Positions 1-9,072 of a DNA stretch of 64,000 bases are shown in pieces. A program made the translations under genes and the position numbers. The DNA comes from Pirellulales bacterium (GTDB taxonomy: Bacteria > Planctomycetota > Planctomycetia > Pirellulales > Thermoguttaceae): the NCBI GenBank assembly GCA_016928165.1, contig JAFGLH010000262.1:36199-100198 (forward strand), read 5' to 3'. Position 1 is the stretch's first letter, and each line of letters opens with the position of its first letter. The notes beneath the pieces are model-generated. The model searched no databases and was not told where the DNA came from. It saw only the letters and a list, made by a program, of their open reading frames with translations.

Positions 1-352
1 GCACCGCGCGAAAATCGACGTAACGAGGGCATTTGGGGACCTTGAATATCCGCTTTTTATTGCCCTTGTGATAATCGAATACTCGTTGGTCCGTGACGTT
101 GAGCCGCCAGCGGTCAACGTCGCACAGGGCCGCCACTTCGCTGTCCGGTTGATCGATGAAGTATGGTAGGTTATAGGCCAGCACCTGGCGACCGACGCCG
201 ATCATGCCCACCGTGATCCGATTGCTCGGGGCCGCAGCGTCCTCCAGGCCGAGCGCCCGGGCGGGCACAATCGACGGCGCGGCGCAGGCGGCCGCCGCCG
301 CCGAGGAGGCTTTCAGAAATGATCGCCGCGAAAAACATCGTTTGTCGTGCAT
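1..352 (-). CDS. Gfo/Idh/MocA family oxidoreductase, N-terminal part (cut by window edge)
   Basis: Only the first 117 codons are inside the window and the frame runs open through base 1. The N-terminus carries a Tat signal (SRRSFLKASS at about residues 8-17) followed by an alanine-rich stretch. A Rossmann nucleotide-binding start follows (TVGMIGVGRQ). The pattern ALCDVDRWR after the second strand is typical of this oxidoreductase family in planctomycetes. The ATG at 350-352 is preceded on the minus strand by AAAGGA at normal spacing, which supports this start. By family, the product is an exported NAD(P)-dependent sugar or sugar-acid oxidoreductase. The substrate cannot be told. A complete paralogue lies at 11645-12952. 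Confidence 0.85.
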   Translation of the reverse strand, partial: MHDKRCFSRRSFLKASSAAAAACAAPSIVPARALGLEDAAAPSNRITVGMIGVGRQVLAYNLPYFIDQPDSEVAALCDVDRWRLNVTDQRVFDYHKGNKKRIFKVPKCPRYVDFRAV

Positions 353-396
353 GGTATTCCTTTCAATTTTTATTATAACCTTTCACGGTCCGGGGT

Positions 397-966
397 CTAC
401 CGCTCGGGTCTCGACTTAATCAAGTAAAGCAGAACTAGGAAATCGTAGACCGCGTGGACCACGATCGGCACCAGCAGGTTGCCGGTCGCCATCCAAATGC
501 CGCCCAGATAGATGCCGATCAGTCCGGCCAATACGGCATAGGCGGGCGTAATCGTATGCAACAGTCCGAAGAGGACGGCAGCCGCCGACAGTCCGATCCA
601 CGGCCCGGACGGATCGCCGATCCACTCGCACAACCCCGATTGCACAACGCCGCGAAAAAGGGTCTCCTCGCCCAGCCCGGCAAAGGCCGAAATAACCGCC
701 AACTGCGCCGGCCGGCATTGACGAAACAGCGGAAGGATCATCTCGTCGATCAGCCGAACGATCTCTTTCAGCGGTCCCAGCGGAAATTTTATCGACAGCC
801 AGAACAGCGCCAGCGGAGGCGCCGTGGCGACCAGCGCCAGCAACGCGTCTTGCGCCTTGAAGCTGAAGGTCTTCAAAGGCTCTATTCCCAGAAGCCATCC
901 GAGGGCGATCGCGAGGACGAAAATTCCCCCCTCGAACGCCGCCGCCACTAGGGGGAAGTGTTTCAT
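397..966 (-). CDS. CPBP-family intramembrane glutamic endopeptidase
   Basis: A 189-residue polytopic membrane protein of the CAAX prenyl protease/bacteriocin-processing (CPBP, Abi) family. The three signature motifs are visible: EETLFR at about residues 100-105, the FGLLH histidine near residue 137, and the late HAVYD motif near residue 171. All predicted catalytic residues are therefore present. Hydrophobic segments flank each motif, as expected for an enzyme that cuts within the membrane. The substrate is unknown. The gene stands alone, transcribed away from the dikinase at 1189. It is in the same direction as the partial oxidoreductase at 1-352, but the 44-base gap and different theme do not argue for a shared function. 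Confidence 0.85.
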   Translation of the reverse strand: MKHFPLVAAAFEGGIFVLAIALGWLLGIEPLKTFSFKAQDALLALVATAPPLALFWLSIKFPLGPLKEIVRLIDEMILPLFRQCRPAQLAVISAFAGLGEETLFRGVVQSGLCEWIGDPSGPWIGLSAAAVLFGLLHTITPAYAVLAGLIGIYLGGIWMATGNLLVPIVVHAVYDFLVLLYLIKSRPER

Positions 967-1032
967 GAATGGGACTTCCTAGATTCAGGGCGCTGACCAT
1001 TATCACATTGAATCGGCCGATCCGCCAGCATG

Positions 1033-1096
1033 TTTAGCAGCCGCCGGTGCGGCGGTTTGCGACGGAACCGGGCCGACGTTCCGTCGGCCGAGAAAT
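1033..1096. repeat. Imperfect inverted repeat beginning TTTAGC
   Basis: The left arm (about 1033-1056) and the reverse complement of the right arm (about 1070-1096) align over roughly 24 bases with several mismatches. The left arm starts TTTAGCAGCCGCCGG, closely resembling the left arm of the repeat at 22420-22484. It lies between two divergently transcribed genes. It is a dispersed intergenic repeat, not a gene. Confidence 0.6.
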
Positions 1097-1188
1097 TACC
1101 GAATGTCCCCGATCCTTGACGCTCCCCCGCCCGACTGATAAACTTTCCGGTTCCGTTTTTTGGGACAATTAACGAAGGAAGGGCGGCC

Positions 1189-3930
1189 ATGAGCAGCAAA
1201 TACGTATACTTCTTCGGCCCGCAGGAGACCGAAGGCGATGCGGCGATGAAAAACACCTTAGGTGGCAAGGGGGCGAATTTGGCGGAAATGGCGAAACTCG
1301 GAATGCCCGTCCCCGCCGGCTTTACTATCAGCACCGAATTTTGCACGGCATACTTCGCCGAAGGGAGGCAGTTCCCCCAATCGCTCCGCGACGAGGTGGC
1401 CGCCGCCATGCGTAAGGTTGAAGCGGCGATGGGCATGACCTTCGGCGACCCACAGAACCCTTTGTTGCTCAGTTGCCGCAGCGGGGCCAGACAGTCGATG
1501 CCCGGCATGATGGAGACCGTGTTGAACGTCGGCCTCTCGTCGAAGACGATCCCCGGGCTGGTCAAGAAGACCGGCAACGAGCGGTTCGTCTACGACGCCT
1601 ACCGCCGCTTGATAATGATGTATTCCGACGTGGTCATGGAAAAGGCCGAGGACGTCGAGCCGGCCGAAGGCAAGGGCATCCGACTGCAACTTGAACACCT
1701 GATGACGCGGGCGAAGAAGAACGCGGCCAAAAAACTCGGCAAGGCGGCAAAAGACGTGCTCGACACCGACCTGACCGCCGCCGATCTGAAGCGGCTCTGC
1801 CTCAACTTCAAGAAGAAGGTCCAAGAGGTGCTCGGCCGCGAGTTCCCCGACGATCCGCAGGAGCAGCTTTGGGGCGCGATTGGCGCGGTGTTCAAGAGTT
1901 GGCAGGGGCGGCGGGCGGTATCCTATCGAAAGATCGAGAACATTCCGGCGGAGTGGGGCACCGCCTGCAACGTGCAGAGCATGGTCTTCGGGAACCTGGG
2001 CGAGACGTCGGCCACCGGCGTGGCTTTTTCCCGCAACCCCGCCACGGGCGACAATAAATTCTACGGCGAATGGTTGGTCAACGCCCAGGGCGAGGACGTG
2101 GTGGCCGGCATCCGCACGCCCAACCCCTTGAACGAAGAGACCAAGAACCCGCAAAACAAACATCTTCCTTCCCTGCAAGCCGAATGGCCGGAACTCTATC
2201 GGCAACTCGATGAAATCCGCTCCAAGCTGGAACACCACTACAAGGACATGCAGGACATCGAGTTCACGATCCAAGACGGCAAGCTCTATATGCTTCAGTG
2301 CCGCAACGGCAAGCGGACCGGCACCGCCGCGTTGAACATGGCGATGGACATGTTGGAGGAGGGATTGATCGACGAGCGGACCGCCGTTACGCGCGTCCAG
2401 CCGGCGCAGTTGGACGAGCTGTTGCACCCGATCGTTGACGCCGAGGCGGAGAAGTCCACCGAGCCGTTTTTGCACGGACTACCGGCCGGCCCCGGCGGCG
2501 CGTGCGGCAAGATCGTCTTCACTTCGGCCGACGCCGTGGCCGCCGCCCGCAAGGGAGAGAAGGTAATCCTTGTCCGCGAAGAGACCAATCCGGAGGACGT
2601 GGAGGGAATGCGCGCCGCCGAGGGCATTTTGACCGCTCGCGGCGGCATGACCAGCCACGCCGCGCTGGTCGCCCGCGGCTGGGGCAAGTGCTGCATCGTC
2701 GGCGCGGGCGAGGCCAAGATCGAGGCCGCCGCGAAGAGGATGAGCGTCGGCGCCATAAAGCTCAAGGAGGGCGACCTGCTGACGCTCAACGGCACGAAAG
2801 GCTGCGCCTATCAAGGGGCGCTGAAGATGATCGACGCCACCGAGAACCCCCGCTTCCAGGGCTTCATGCGACTGGTCGATAAATTCCGCGACATGGGCGT
2901 GCGGACCAACGCCGACACGCCCGAGGACGCACGGGTCGCCCGTGGCTTCGGCGCCGAGGGGATCGGCCTGTTCCGCACCGAACACATGTTCTACGGCGCC
3001 GGCGCCGACGAGCCGCTGTTCCTGTTGCGGAAGATGATCCTCAGCAAGAACGTCGAGGAGCGCAAGGCGGCGTTGGACGAACTGTTCCCCTTCGTCAAGA
3101 AGAGCATGAAAGACACGCTGGAGGCGATGGACGGACTGCCGGTGACGATCCGGCTGTTGGACCCGCCGCTGCACGAGTTCGTCCCCCAAGACCCGAAGAA
3201 CCGGAGCGCGCTGGCCAAGGCGTTGGGCATCAGCCCCGCCCAGATCAAGAAGCGCGGCGAGGCGCTGCACGAGACCAACCCGATGATGGGCCATCGCGGC
3301 GTCCGGCTGGGAATCACCTATCCGGAAGTGACCGAGATGCAAGTCCGCGCGATCGTCGAGGCGGCCGCCGAACTGAAAAAGGACGGCCGCTCGCCGAAGC
3401 CGGAACTGATGGTCCCGGTTACCTGCGACGTCAGCGAACTGGACGTTACGAAGGTCGTTTTCGATAAGGTGAAGAAGGAGGTCGAGGAGCGGATGGGCAT
3501 CGCGGTCGATTGCCTCTACGGCACGATGGTCGAGATTCCCCGGGTCTGTCTGCTGGCGGACAGAATGGCGAAGACGGCCCAGTTCTTCTCCTTCGGCACG
3601 AACGACCTGACGCAAATGACTTTCGGATTCAGCCGAGACGACGTGGGCGGGTTCCTGCCCGATTATCTGGAAGACAACGTGCTCGAGGCCGATCCGTTCC
3701 AAACGATCGACCAAAGCGGCGTGGGCCAGTTGGTCGAGATGGCGGTGGTCAAGGGGCGCTCGACCCGGGCCGACCTGAAGCTCGGCATCTGCGGCGAGCA
3801 GGGGGGCGATCCGGCCAGCGTCGAGTTCTGCTTCCGCACCGGCCTGACCTACGTCAGTTGCAGTCCCTACCGGGTGCCGATCGCCCGACTGGCCGCCGCC
3901 CAGGCCGCCATCAAGGCAAAAAAGAAGTAA
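1189..3930 (+). CDS. ppdK: Pyruvate, phosphate dikinase
   Basis: A 913-residue cytoplasmic enzyme that interconverts pyruvate, ATP and phosphate with phosphoenolpyruvate, AMP and diphosphate. The N-terminal ATP-grasp part begins with GGKGANLAEM near residue 25. The swivelling phosphohistidine domain contains GGMTSHAALVARGWGK with the catalytic His at residue 490. The C-terminal PEP/pyruvate barrel contains CGEQGGDPASVEF with the conserved Cys at residue 868. Length is close to the usual 870-910 residues. The ATG follows a strong GAAGGAAGGG ribosome site. The gene appears monocistronic, with 58 bases to the next start. Context does not tell whether it works in gluconeogenesis or in a diphosphate-linked glycolysis. 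Confidence 0.97.
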   Translation: MSSKYVYFFGPQETEGDAAMKNTLGGKGANLAEMAKLGMPVPAGFTISTEFCTAYFAEGRQFPQSLRDEVAAAMRKVEAAMGMTFGDPQNPLLLSCRSGARQSMPGMMETVLNVGLSSKTIPGLVKKTGNERFVYDAYRRLIMMYSDVVMEKAEDVEPAEGKGIRLQLEHLMTRAKKNAAKKLGKAAKDVLDTDLTAADLKRLCLNFKKKVQEVLGREFPDDPQEQLWGAIGAVFKSWQGRRAVSYRKIENIPAEWGTACNVQSMVFGNLGETSATGVAFSRNPATGDNKFYGEWLVNAQGEDVVAGIRTPNPLNEETKNPQNKHLPSLQAEWPELYRQLDEIRSKLEHHYKDMQDIEFTIQDGKLYMLQCRNGKRTGTAALNMAMDMLEEGLIDERTAVTRVQPAQLDELLHPIVDAEAEKSTEPFLHGLPAGPGGACGKIVFTSADAVAAARKGEKVILVREETNPEDVEGMRAAEGILTARGGMTSHAALVARGWGKCCIVGAGEAKIEAAAKRMSVGAIKLKEGDLLTLNGTKGCAYQGALKMIDATENPRFQGFMRLVDKFRDMGVRTNADTPEDARVARGFGAEGIGLFRTEHMFYGAGADEPLFLLRKMILSKNVEERKAALDELFPFVKKSMKDTLEAMDGLPVTIRLLDPPLHEFVPQDPKNRSALAKALGISPAQIKKRGEALHETNPMMGHRGVRLGITYPEVTEMQVRAIVEAAAELKKDGRSPKPELMVPVTCDVSELDVTKVVFDKVKKEVEERMGIAVDCLYGTMVEIPRVCLLADRMAKTAQFFSFGTNDLTQMTFGFSRDDVGGFLPDYLEDNVLEADPFQTIDQSGVGQLVEMAVVKGRSTRADLKLGICGEQGGDPASVEFCFRTGLTYVSCSPYRVPIARLAAAQAAIKAKKK

Positions 3931-3988
3931 CCGCGATGTTTGACAATAGCGGCGGCGGCAGCGATAATATCCGCTAAAAGGGGATGTT

Positions 3989-4996
3989 ATGAATCCGCGC
4001 GCCGCTGCTCTGATTGGATTGTTGCTGTGCGCACTGACGGCGCCCGTCGCCGGAAATCCGAGCGACGCTACGCCCTCGCTCGACGCGGTCAAATGGGCCG
4101 ACGGACCGGTCTCTTTCCAGGCCCTGCGTGGAAAAACCGTCGTCGTGCTCGTCTACGCCACCTGGTGTCCGAAATGCAACAAATGGTCCGGCGAATTGTT
4201 CGCTCAACTTATAAAAGCGATTGCCGACAAGCCGGTCGTCGTGCTGGCGATCAACGCCGACAAATCGCCGCACAAAATTAAAGAGTATCTTACGCAGAGA
4301 GGCTTTTTCGCGCCGAATGTGATTCACGGTTACGATCCCTCGATGCCCGGACGGCTGGGCTTCCAAAGCAATCTTTTTCTCTACGTCCAATATCGTCCCG
4401 ACGGCGCTCTTGGCGGGCGGGGCCAGGCCGGCTCGTACATAGCGGGCAGCGATCCGAAGCAATTCGTTCTGCCGGCCAAACTGGCCGCGGACAATGATCT
4501 CGGCAGCTTTTCACTGCTCAAGCCCGAGATGTCGGACGCCTTGAAACAAGCGATTTGGCCCTTGGAGATCGGCCGCTTGCCCGACGCCTCGTCGGTTGCG
4601 GCGGGGCAAAGACTGAGCCGCGAAGACCGCAAGGAGTTCGACGCCGCGCTGGAGAAACACCTGGGCGAAAAGCTCCGCTGCGTCGCCGAGTTGGCCAAGG
4701 GAACGCCCATCGAGCAATTCGAGGCATACGACGAGGCGAATCGAATCGCCGCGCTCTTCAAAAACACCGAGCAGGGAAAGGAGGCCCGCCGCTTGGCCGC
4801 CGAGTTGGGCAAAGACAAGGATTTCCGCCGCGAGTTGGCCGCCAAGCGGGCCTATGATCGGGCGATGAAATCGGCCGCCGCGAAACCCAACCTTGGAGAG
4901 CGGATCGTCAAAGCCTTCATCAAACGCTTCAAAGGCACCTACTACGCCGAACTGGCCGAAAAGGAACTTGAGGGCGAGCGGCAAAAAGACAAATGA
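3989..4996 (+). CDS. Secreted thioredoxin-fold protein
   Basis: A 335-residue protein with a Sec-type signal peptide (hydrophobic core at residues 5-21). A thioredoxin fold follows, with the redox motif WCPKC (Cys60 and Cys63) after the strand VVVLVYAT. The rest (about residues 170-335) is charged and helical, and I recognise no domain there. The CxxC and secretion suggest a TlpA-like thiol oxidoreductase outside the cytoplasm. The start is supported by AAAAGGGGA seven bases upstream. The stop codon overlaps the start of the esterase at 4993 (ATGA), so the two are probably translationally coupled. Partner proteins are unknown. Confidence 0.8.
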   Translation: MNPRAAALIGLLLCALTAPVAGNPSDATPSLDAVKWADGPVSFQALRGKTVVVLVYATWCPKCNKWSGELFAQLIKAIADKPVVVLAINADKSPHKIKEYLTQRGFFAPNVIHGYDPSMPGRLGFQSNLFLYVQYRPDGALGGRGQAGSYIAGSDPKQFVLPAKLAADNDLGSFSLLKPEMSDALKQAIWPLEIGRLPDASSVAAGQRLSREDRKEFDAALEKHLGEKLRCVAELAKGTPIEQFEAYDEANRIAALFKNTEQGKEARRLAAELGKDKDFRRELAAKRAYDRAMKSAAAKPNLGERIVKAFIKRFKGTYYAELAEKELEGERQKDK

Positions 4997-6117
4997 AAAT
5001 ACTATCCCTTGTCGTGCTATTCGTTGGTTTCGCGGCGACCGTCTCCGCAAGCCGGGAAACTCGCGCCGAGTCGTCGAACGAGACGGCGGCTACGACGGAC
5101 CACTCGCGGTTGATGGAATACATTTCGGCCGACGGCCGGTTGCTGCCGGTGCAAACGAAAGACGATTGGGATGCCCGTCGCCGACTGATCGTCGCCGGCA
5201 TGGAAGAGGTCATGGGACCGTTGCCAAATAGATCGAACTTGCCGCCGCCGGAAGTGAAAACCCTCAAGCGTTTGGAAACCGATGATTTCGTCCGATACGA
5301 GATCGAGTACCGCGCCGAAAAGGACGATTTGGTGCCAGCACTGTTGTATCTACCGAAAAATCGCCCGGCCGGGCGCAAGGCGCCGGCGATGCTGGCCCTG
5401 CATCCAACTTCCAAGCATGGAAAAAAGGGGATCGCGATCGAAGACGGCGCGCCGCCGAATCGCGGCTACGCCACCGAGCTTGCCCGGCGCGGTTACGTCG
5501 TGCTGGCGCCCGACTATCCGACCTTCGGCGATTATCATTGGGACTTGAGCAAGAGCAACTACGCCTCGGGCACGATGCAGGGCATTTTCAACCACATTCG
5601 CGGCGTGGACTTGCTCTCGGCGAAGGAAGAGGTCGATCCGGAGCGGATCGGCGTTATCGGCCATTCCCTCGGCGGTCACAACGCGATGTTTGTCGGCGTC
5701 TTCGACAGGCGACTGAAAGTGATCGTTTCCAGTTGCGGCTGGACGCCGTTCCACGACTACTACGGCGGAAAACTCAACGGCTGGGCACAAGACCGCTACA
5801 TGCCCCGAGTCCGCGAGAAATTCGGCTTGGACCCGGACCGCTTGCCCTTCGATTTCTACGAGGTGGCGGCGGCGTTGGCCCCCCGGGCGTTCTTCTCCGC
5901 CTCGCCGCTGCGCGACGACAACTTCGATGTACACGGGGTAAAGAAAGCCGAGCCGAAAATCCGCGATGTATATTCCCTGCTGGAAGCCGCCGATCGGCTG
6001 GAATTTACCTATCCCGATTGCCCCCACGACTTTCCGCCGCCGGTTCGACTTGAAGCATATCGATTCATCGACCGCGCTCTGGGGCATGAAAAGAGGGAAA
6101 ATGGGGTTACGCAATAA
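4993..6117 (+). CDS. Secreted alpha/beta hydrolase (acetyl-xylan-esterase/dienelactone-hydrolase-like)
   Basis: A 374-residue hydrolase with a cleavable signal peptide (residues 1-19, ending in VSA). The nucleophile elbow is GHSLGGH with Ser225. A plausible catalytic His is His345 in CPHDFPP, and an acid residue must lie between. The fold resembles the large secreted esterases that planctomycetes carry in many copies, often next to sulfatases and polysaccharide-degrading genes. A role in deacetylating plant or algal polysaccharide is a family-level guess, not something the sequence proves. It overlaps the thioredoxin-fold gene by 4 bases (ATGA), which implies one operon. Confidence 0.85.
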   Translation: MKILSLVVLFVGFAATVSASRETRAESSNETAATTDHSRLMEYISADGRLLPVQTKDDWDARRRLIVAGMEEVMGPLPNRSNLPPPEVKTLKRLETDDFVRYEIEYRAEKDDLVPALLYLPKNRPAGRKAPAMLALHPTSKHGKKGIAIEDGAPPNRGYATELARRGYVVLAPDYPTFGDYHWDLSKSNYASGTMQGIFNHIRGVDLLSAKEEVDPERIGVIGHSLGGHNAMFVGVFDRRLKVIVSSCGWTPFHDYYGGKLNGWAQDRYMPRVREKFGLDPDRLPFDFYEVAAALAPRAFFSASPLRDDNFDVHGVKKAEPKIRDVYSLLEAADRLEFTYPDCPHDFPPPVRLEAYRFIDRALGHEKRENGVTQ

Positions 6118-6127
6118 CAACTGAACA

Positions 6128-6143
6128 GCGGTTAATAAACCGC
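6128..6143 (+). terminator. Possible terminator hairpin after the esterase
   Basis: Ten bases after the esterase stop, GCGGTT and AACCGC form a 6-bp perfect stem with an AATA loop. No T-run follows, so a Rho-independent terminator is uncertain. It may only stabilise the transcript end. Confidence 0.35.
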
Positions 6144-6301
6144 AAACGGCCGGAGAACGCCCCCCAAAAAAGTCTAATTTTTCCCACTTCTCAAAGCAAA
6201 CCACTTCCCGTTTGGAAAAACTGGTCTTTTCCCGGTGGGCGGAATTTGGTACTAACCCGCCCGATTGTATTGCCGCAGGGAGTCTTTTCTCTGGAATCTA
6301 A

Positions 6302-6316
6302 CCCCTCCGCAAGGGG
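6302..6316 (+). promoter_or_regulatory. Hairpin that buries the ribosome binding site of the DUF11 gene
   Basis: CCCCT at 6302-6306 pairs with AGGGG at 6312-6316 around a short loop. The second arm is the Shine-Dalgarno sequence (AAGGGG) of the ATG at 6324. The ribosome site would therefore be hidden when the stem forms. The stem is only 5 bp, so regulation is an inference. Confidence 0.35.
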
Positions 6317-6323
6317 ACTCGCT

Positions 6324-8243
6324 ATGAAATCACTACTGGTGCGCGTCGGGGCGTTGGGTGGTCTGTTTCTACTTGGTTGGATAGCCATCGCGCAGGCACA
6401 ACGGGGCGGAGAACCGGTGGAAGGTCGATCGACCGCCGATTCGACCGCAGTTGCCTCCGACTACCGTTCACCGAGTCCGTCGTCAAAGCAACGGAATGTG
6501 AATCCATTGCGCGCGCCGGCTTCTGCGCCCCCGTCTTCGGATATTCCGGACGCCGAGCCGGATTTGGGCCGTCCGACGGCCGATCCCTTCGGGCTGCACA
6601 ACCAATATCCGGTGAAGCCGACTTCGGCCGAAGAGCCGGCGTCCGCCGGGCCAAACCTTGTTCCGATAGAGGCGCCGGTGCGGCCGGAAAATCGATACTC
6701 GGCCCCGCCCCCCGCGGAGGCCGCCGTTTCGGCGGAGCGGGAACCGGCGCCGTTTCAGGCCGATCCATACGCCATGCCGGCCAATATCACGCCAATGTCT
6801 CCGCCGGGCGGTTTTGCCGAGCGGGCGCCGACCGACGCCGAAGGGACCGGCCGACCGGGCAATCCCCAACTGGAAGGCATCCAAAGTCCGCAACTGACCG
6901 TTCATAAAGTAGCGCCGAAGGAGATACAAGTCGGCAAGCCGGCCGCCTTCCGCGTCGTGGTCCGCAACATCGGCCAAGTCCCCGCCTGCGACGTCGAGGT
7001 CCGCGACCAAGTACCGCAGGGGACGCGGCTGTTGAAGACCGAGCCGCAAGCTAAAGCGGGTGTCGGCGGCGAATTGACTTGGACGCTGGGCACGCTTCAA
7101 CCGGGCGAAGAGGCGGCTGTCGAAATGCAACTCATGCCCACCACCGAGGGTGAGATCGGTTCCGTGGCCGCGGTCCGTTTCGGCGCGGAGGCCACCGCCC
7201 GCAGCATCGCCACCCGGCCGCAACTGGTGCTGGAAACCGCCGCGCCGGAAAAGGTGCTGATCGGCGATCAACTGACGCTTTCGATCGTGGTTTCCAATCC
7301 TGGCACGGGCGTGGCGAGCGGCGTGGTTTTGGAGGAACGGATCCCCGCCGGATTGCATCACCCGGCCGGCAATGAACTGGAATACACCGTCGGCGACCTG
7401 AAGCCGGGCGAGAGCCGCAAGCTGGAACTGCCGCTTGTGGCTGATCGCGCCGGACGGATCGTCAATCTGTTGACCGCCCGCGGCGACGGCGATCTCCGCG
7501 TGGAAAACAAACGTGGTTTGGAGGTAATCGCTCCGCAACTGGACGTCGCCGTCGCGGGTCCGAAACGCCGCTACCTGGAGCGGCAAGCGACGTATCAACT
7601 GTCGGTGGCCAATTCCGGCACGGCCCCGGCCGAACAGGTCGAGTTAGTGGCTTCGTTGCCGGCTGGGTTGAAGTTCGTTAGCGCGAACAACGCCGGCTAC
7701 TACGAGGAAGCAACTCGCTCCGTGCATTGGCGGCTGGAGAAACTCCCCGCCCAGGAGGTCGGAAGCGTCGAGTTGGTGACCTTGCCGGTCGAGGCCGGCG
7801 AGCACGCCATCCGGCTCCGCGGCACGGCGGAAAAAGGGTTGGTCGCCGAGAAGGAACAACCGGTGCTGGTCGAAGGCATCGCGGCGATTCTCTTCCAGGT
7901 GGCCGACCGGGTCGACCCGATCGGCGTCGGCGGCGAGACCGCCTACGAGATCCGCGTGATGAACCAAGGCTCGAAAGCGGCCGCGAACGTGCAGCTTGCG
8001 GTCCTCTTGCCGCCGGAGCTTCAACCGGTGTCCGCCGAGGGGCCCGCCCGACACGCCGTGGAAGGGAACCACGTCTTTTTCGAGGGGCTTGCCCAACTGG
8101 CGCCCAAGGCCGAAACCGTCTATCGCGTCCGGGCGAAGGCCCTCCGCCCCGGCGACCTGCGGGTCAACATGCAACTGAAGAGCGACGACATGCAAAGCCC
8201 TGTGACCAAGCAAGAGAGCACGCGGGTCTACGCCGAAGAGTAG
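6324..8243 (+). CDS. DUF11-repeat cell-surface protein
   Basis: A 639-residue secreted protein. The start at 6324 is chosen over an upstream ATG at 6246 because it directly begins a signal peptide (MKSLLVRVGALGG...) and follows AAGGGG seven bases upstream. Residues 25-190 are Pro/Ala/Ser-rich and probably disordered. From about residue 195 to the end there are four beta-sandwich modules of the DUF11/CARDB type. Their recurring pattern is 'VRNIGQVPACDVEVRDQVP', then a 'TLQPGEEA' turn. Such modules serve as wall or stalk spacers. No anchor or catalytic residues are seen. The gene stands alone before the toxin-antitoxin locus. Confidence 0.8.
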   Translation: MKSLLVRVGALGGLFLLGWIAIAQAQRGGEPVEGRSTADSTAVASDYRSPSPSSKQRNVNPLRAPASAPPSSDIPDAEPDLGRPTADPFGLHNQYPVKPTSAEEPASAGPNLVPIEAPVRPENRYSAPPPAEAAVSAEREPAPFQADPYAMPANITPMSPPGGFAERAPTDAEGTGRPGNPQLEGIQSPQLTVHKVAPKEIQVGKPAAFRVVVRNIGQVPACDVEVRDQVPQGTRLLKTEPQAKAGVGGELTWTLGTLQPGEEAAVEMQLMPTTEGEIGSVAAVRFGAEATARSIATRPQLVLETAAPEKVLIGDQLTLSIVVSNPGTGVASGVVLEERIPAGLHHPAGNELEYTVGDLKPGESRKLELPLVADRAGRIVNLLTARGDGDLRVENKRGLEVIAPQLDVAVAGPKRRYLERQATYQLSVANSGTAPAEQVELVASLPAGLKFVSANNAGYYEEATRSVHWRLEKLPAQEVGSVELVTLPVEAGEHAIRLRGTAEKGLVAEKEQPVLVEGIAAILFQVADRVDPIGVGGETAYEIRVMNQGSKAAANVQLAVLLPPELQPVSAEGPARHAVEGNHVFFEGLAQLAPKAETVYRVRAKALRPGDLRVNMQLKSDDMQSPVTKQESTRVYAEE

Positions 8244-8258
8244 AATGCAAAGGCCGGT

Positions 8259-8705
8259 CTACGGAGCGAGGACTTCGATTTCATCAAAAGGGCGAAAATC
8301 GGAGTGATTCAGCGTATATATCTTGCGTACGCCGTTGCCGAGCATTGCCGCAACCAATTGCACGTCAAAAGCCGCCCCGCGTGTCGCTGGGCATCGTCTC
8401 ATCAAAGCGACCCAACGTTCCACTAGATCGACCGGCGTCGGCAACAGCAACAAGCCGGTCATCGAGATAAAGCGTTCGATGGCGTCAAGGGCCTCTGCCG
8501 GCCGACGCGGTGGAGAAATGCGACGATCATCTGTGACCACAGCATAAAATTCCACCAAATTTTGCGGCACTACACAGAGCTTGATTTCTCCCGCCTGGGC
8601 GCTGTCCAGCAAGGATCGTGAATGTTAATGATGCGGAGAATCCCGCAGCACGGCGTACACCAGCACGTTTGTGTCTACCAGCGCGAGTTCATCGGACATC
8701 TTCAT
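8259..8705 (-). pseudogene. vapC: VapC-like PIN-domain toxin with an in-frame stop
   Basis: Reading down from the ATGs at 8705 or 8699 gives MSDELALVDTNVLVYAVLRD, the first PIN strand with its metal-binding Asp. The reading then meets a TAA at 8625-8627. The same frame continues after it (HSRSLLDSAQAGEIK...) to the natural stop at 8259, with the later acidic residue in AAFDVQLVAA. A single C-to-T change in a CAA codon would explain the TAA. The downstream part could restart at TTG 8612 but would lack the first catalytic Asp. The RNase toxin is therefore probably inactive. It overlaps the antitoxin gene by 17 bases, the usual arrangement. Confidence 0.8.
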
Positions 8706-8874
8706 AAAGCTCCCTGCGAGTCAAATCGCCGATCACTTTTCCCGGCCAGATGGGCAAATCCACCGGCGGACGGGGATTTACCGGAGTATGCACTTGCTCT
8801 CGCACCGCCTTGACGACAACTTCCAACGATCGCACTACCGGCTCGGGCAATCCCTCCACGTTAATCGTTTTCAT
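8689..8874 (-). CDS. vapB: VapB-like antitoxin
   Basis: A 61-residue protein beginning MKTINVEGLPEPVVRSLEVV and ending in a basic/acidic tail (DLTRRELYEDVR) that could bind the toxin. The ATG at 8874 is chosen because the longer reading to 8970 adds an unrelated N-terminus. The MKTINV start resembles a beta strand followed by a helix, as in ribbon-helix-helix antitoxins. It sits directly upstream of, and overlaps, the PIN gene at 8259-8705, which supports the assignment. It appears intact although its toxin carries a stop codon. Confidence 0.7.
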   Translation of the reverse strand: MKTINVEGLPEPVVRSLEVVVKAVREQVHTPVNPRPPVDLPIWPGKVIGDLTRRELYEDVR

Positions 8875-9072
8875 GCCTGCCACCTCGTTCTGATTATTTC
8901 GGACCAACACAGGCAATCCAGACGACCTGTCATCAACAGAATACAGGCGCGCATTGCGACGGTCAATCATATTTTGGGAGAGCCAATAATTCTTGGCGCG
9001 TTCGTTTCAATGCGTTGCTGGATTATTTGCCACACCCCATATTTGTCGGAGGTTCAGCACCTTTGTTGCGTA

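Noticed and set aside
2479..4092. Long open frame antisense to ppdK
   Set aside because: It lies opposite a clear gene, has the low-complexity composition typical of GC-rich antisense frames and shows no family motif.
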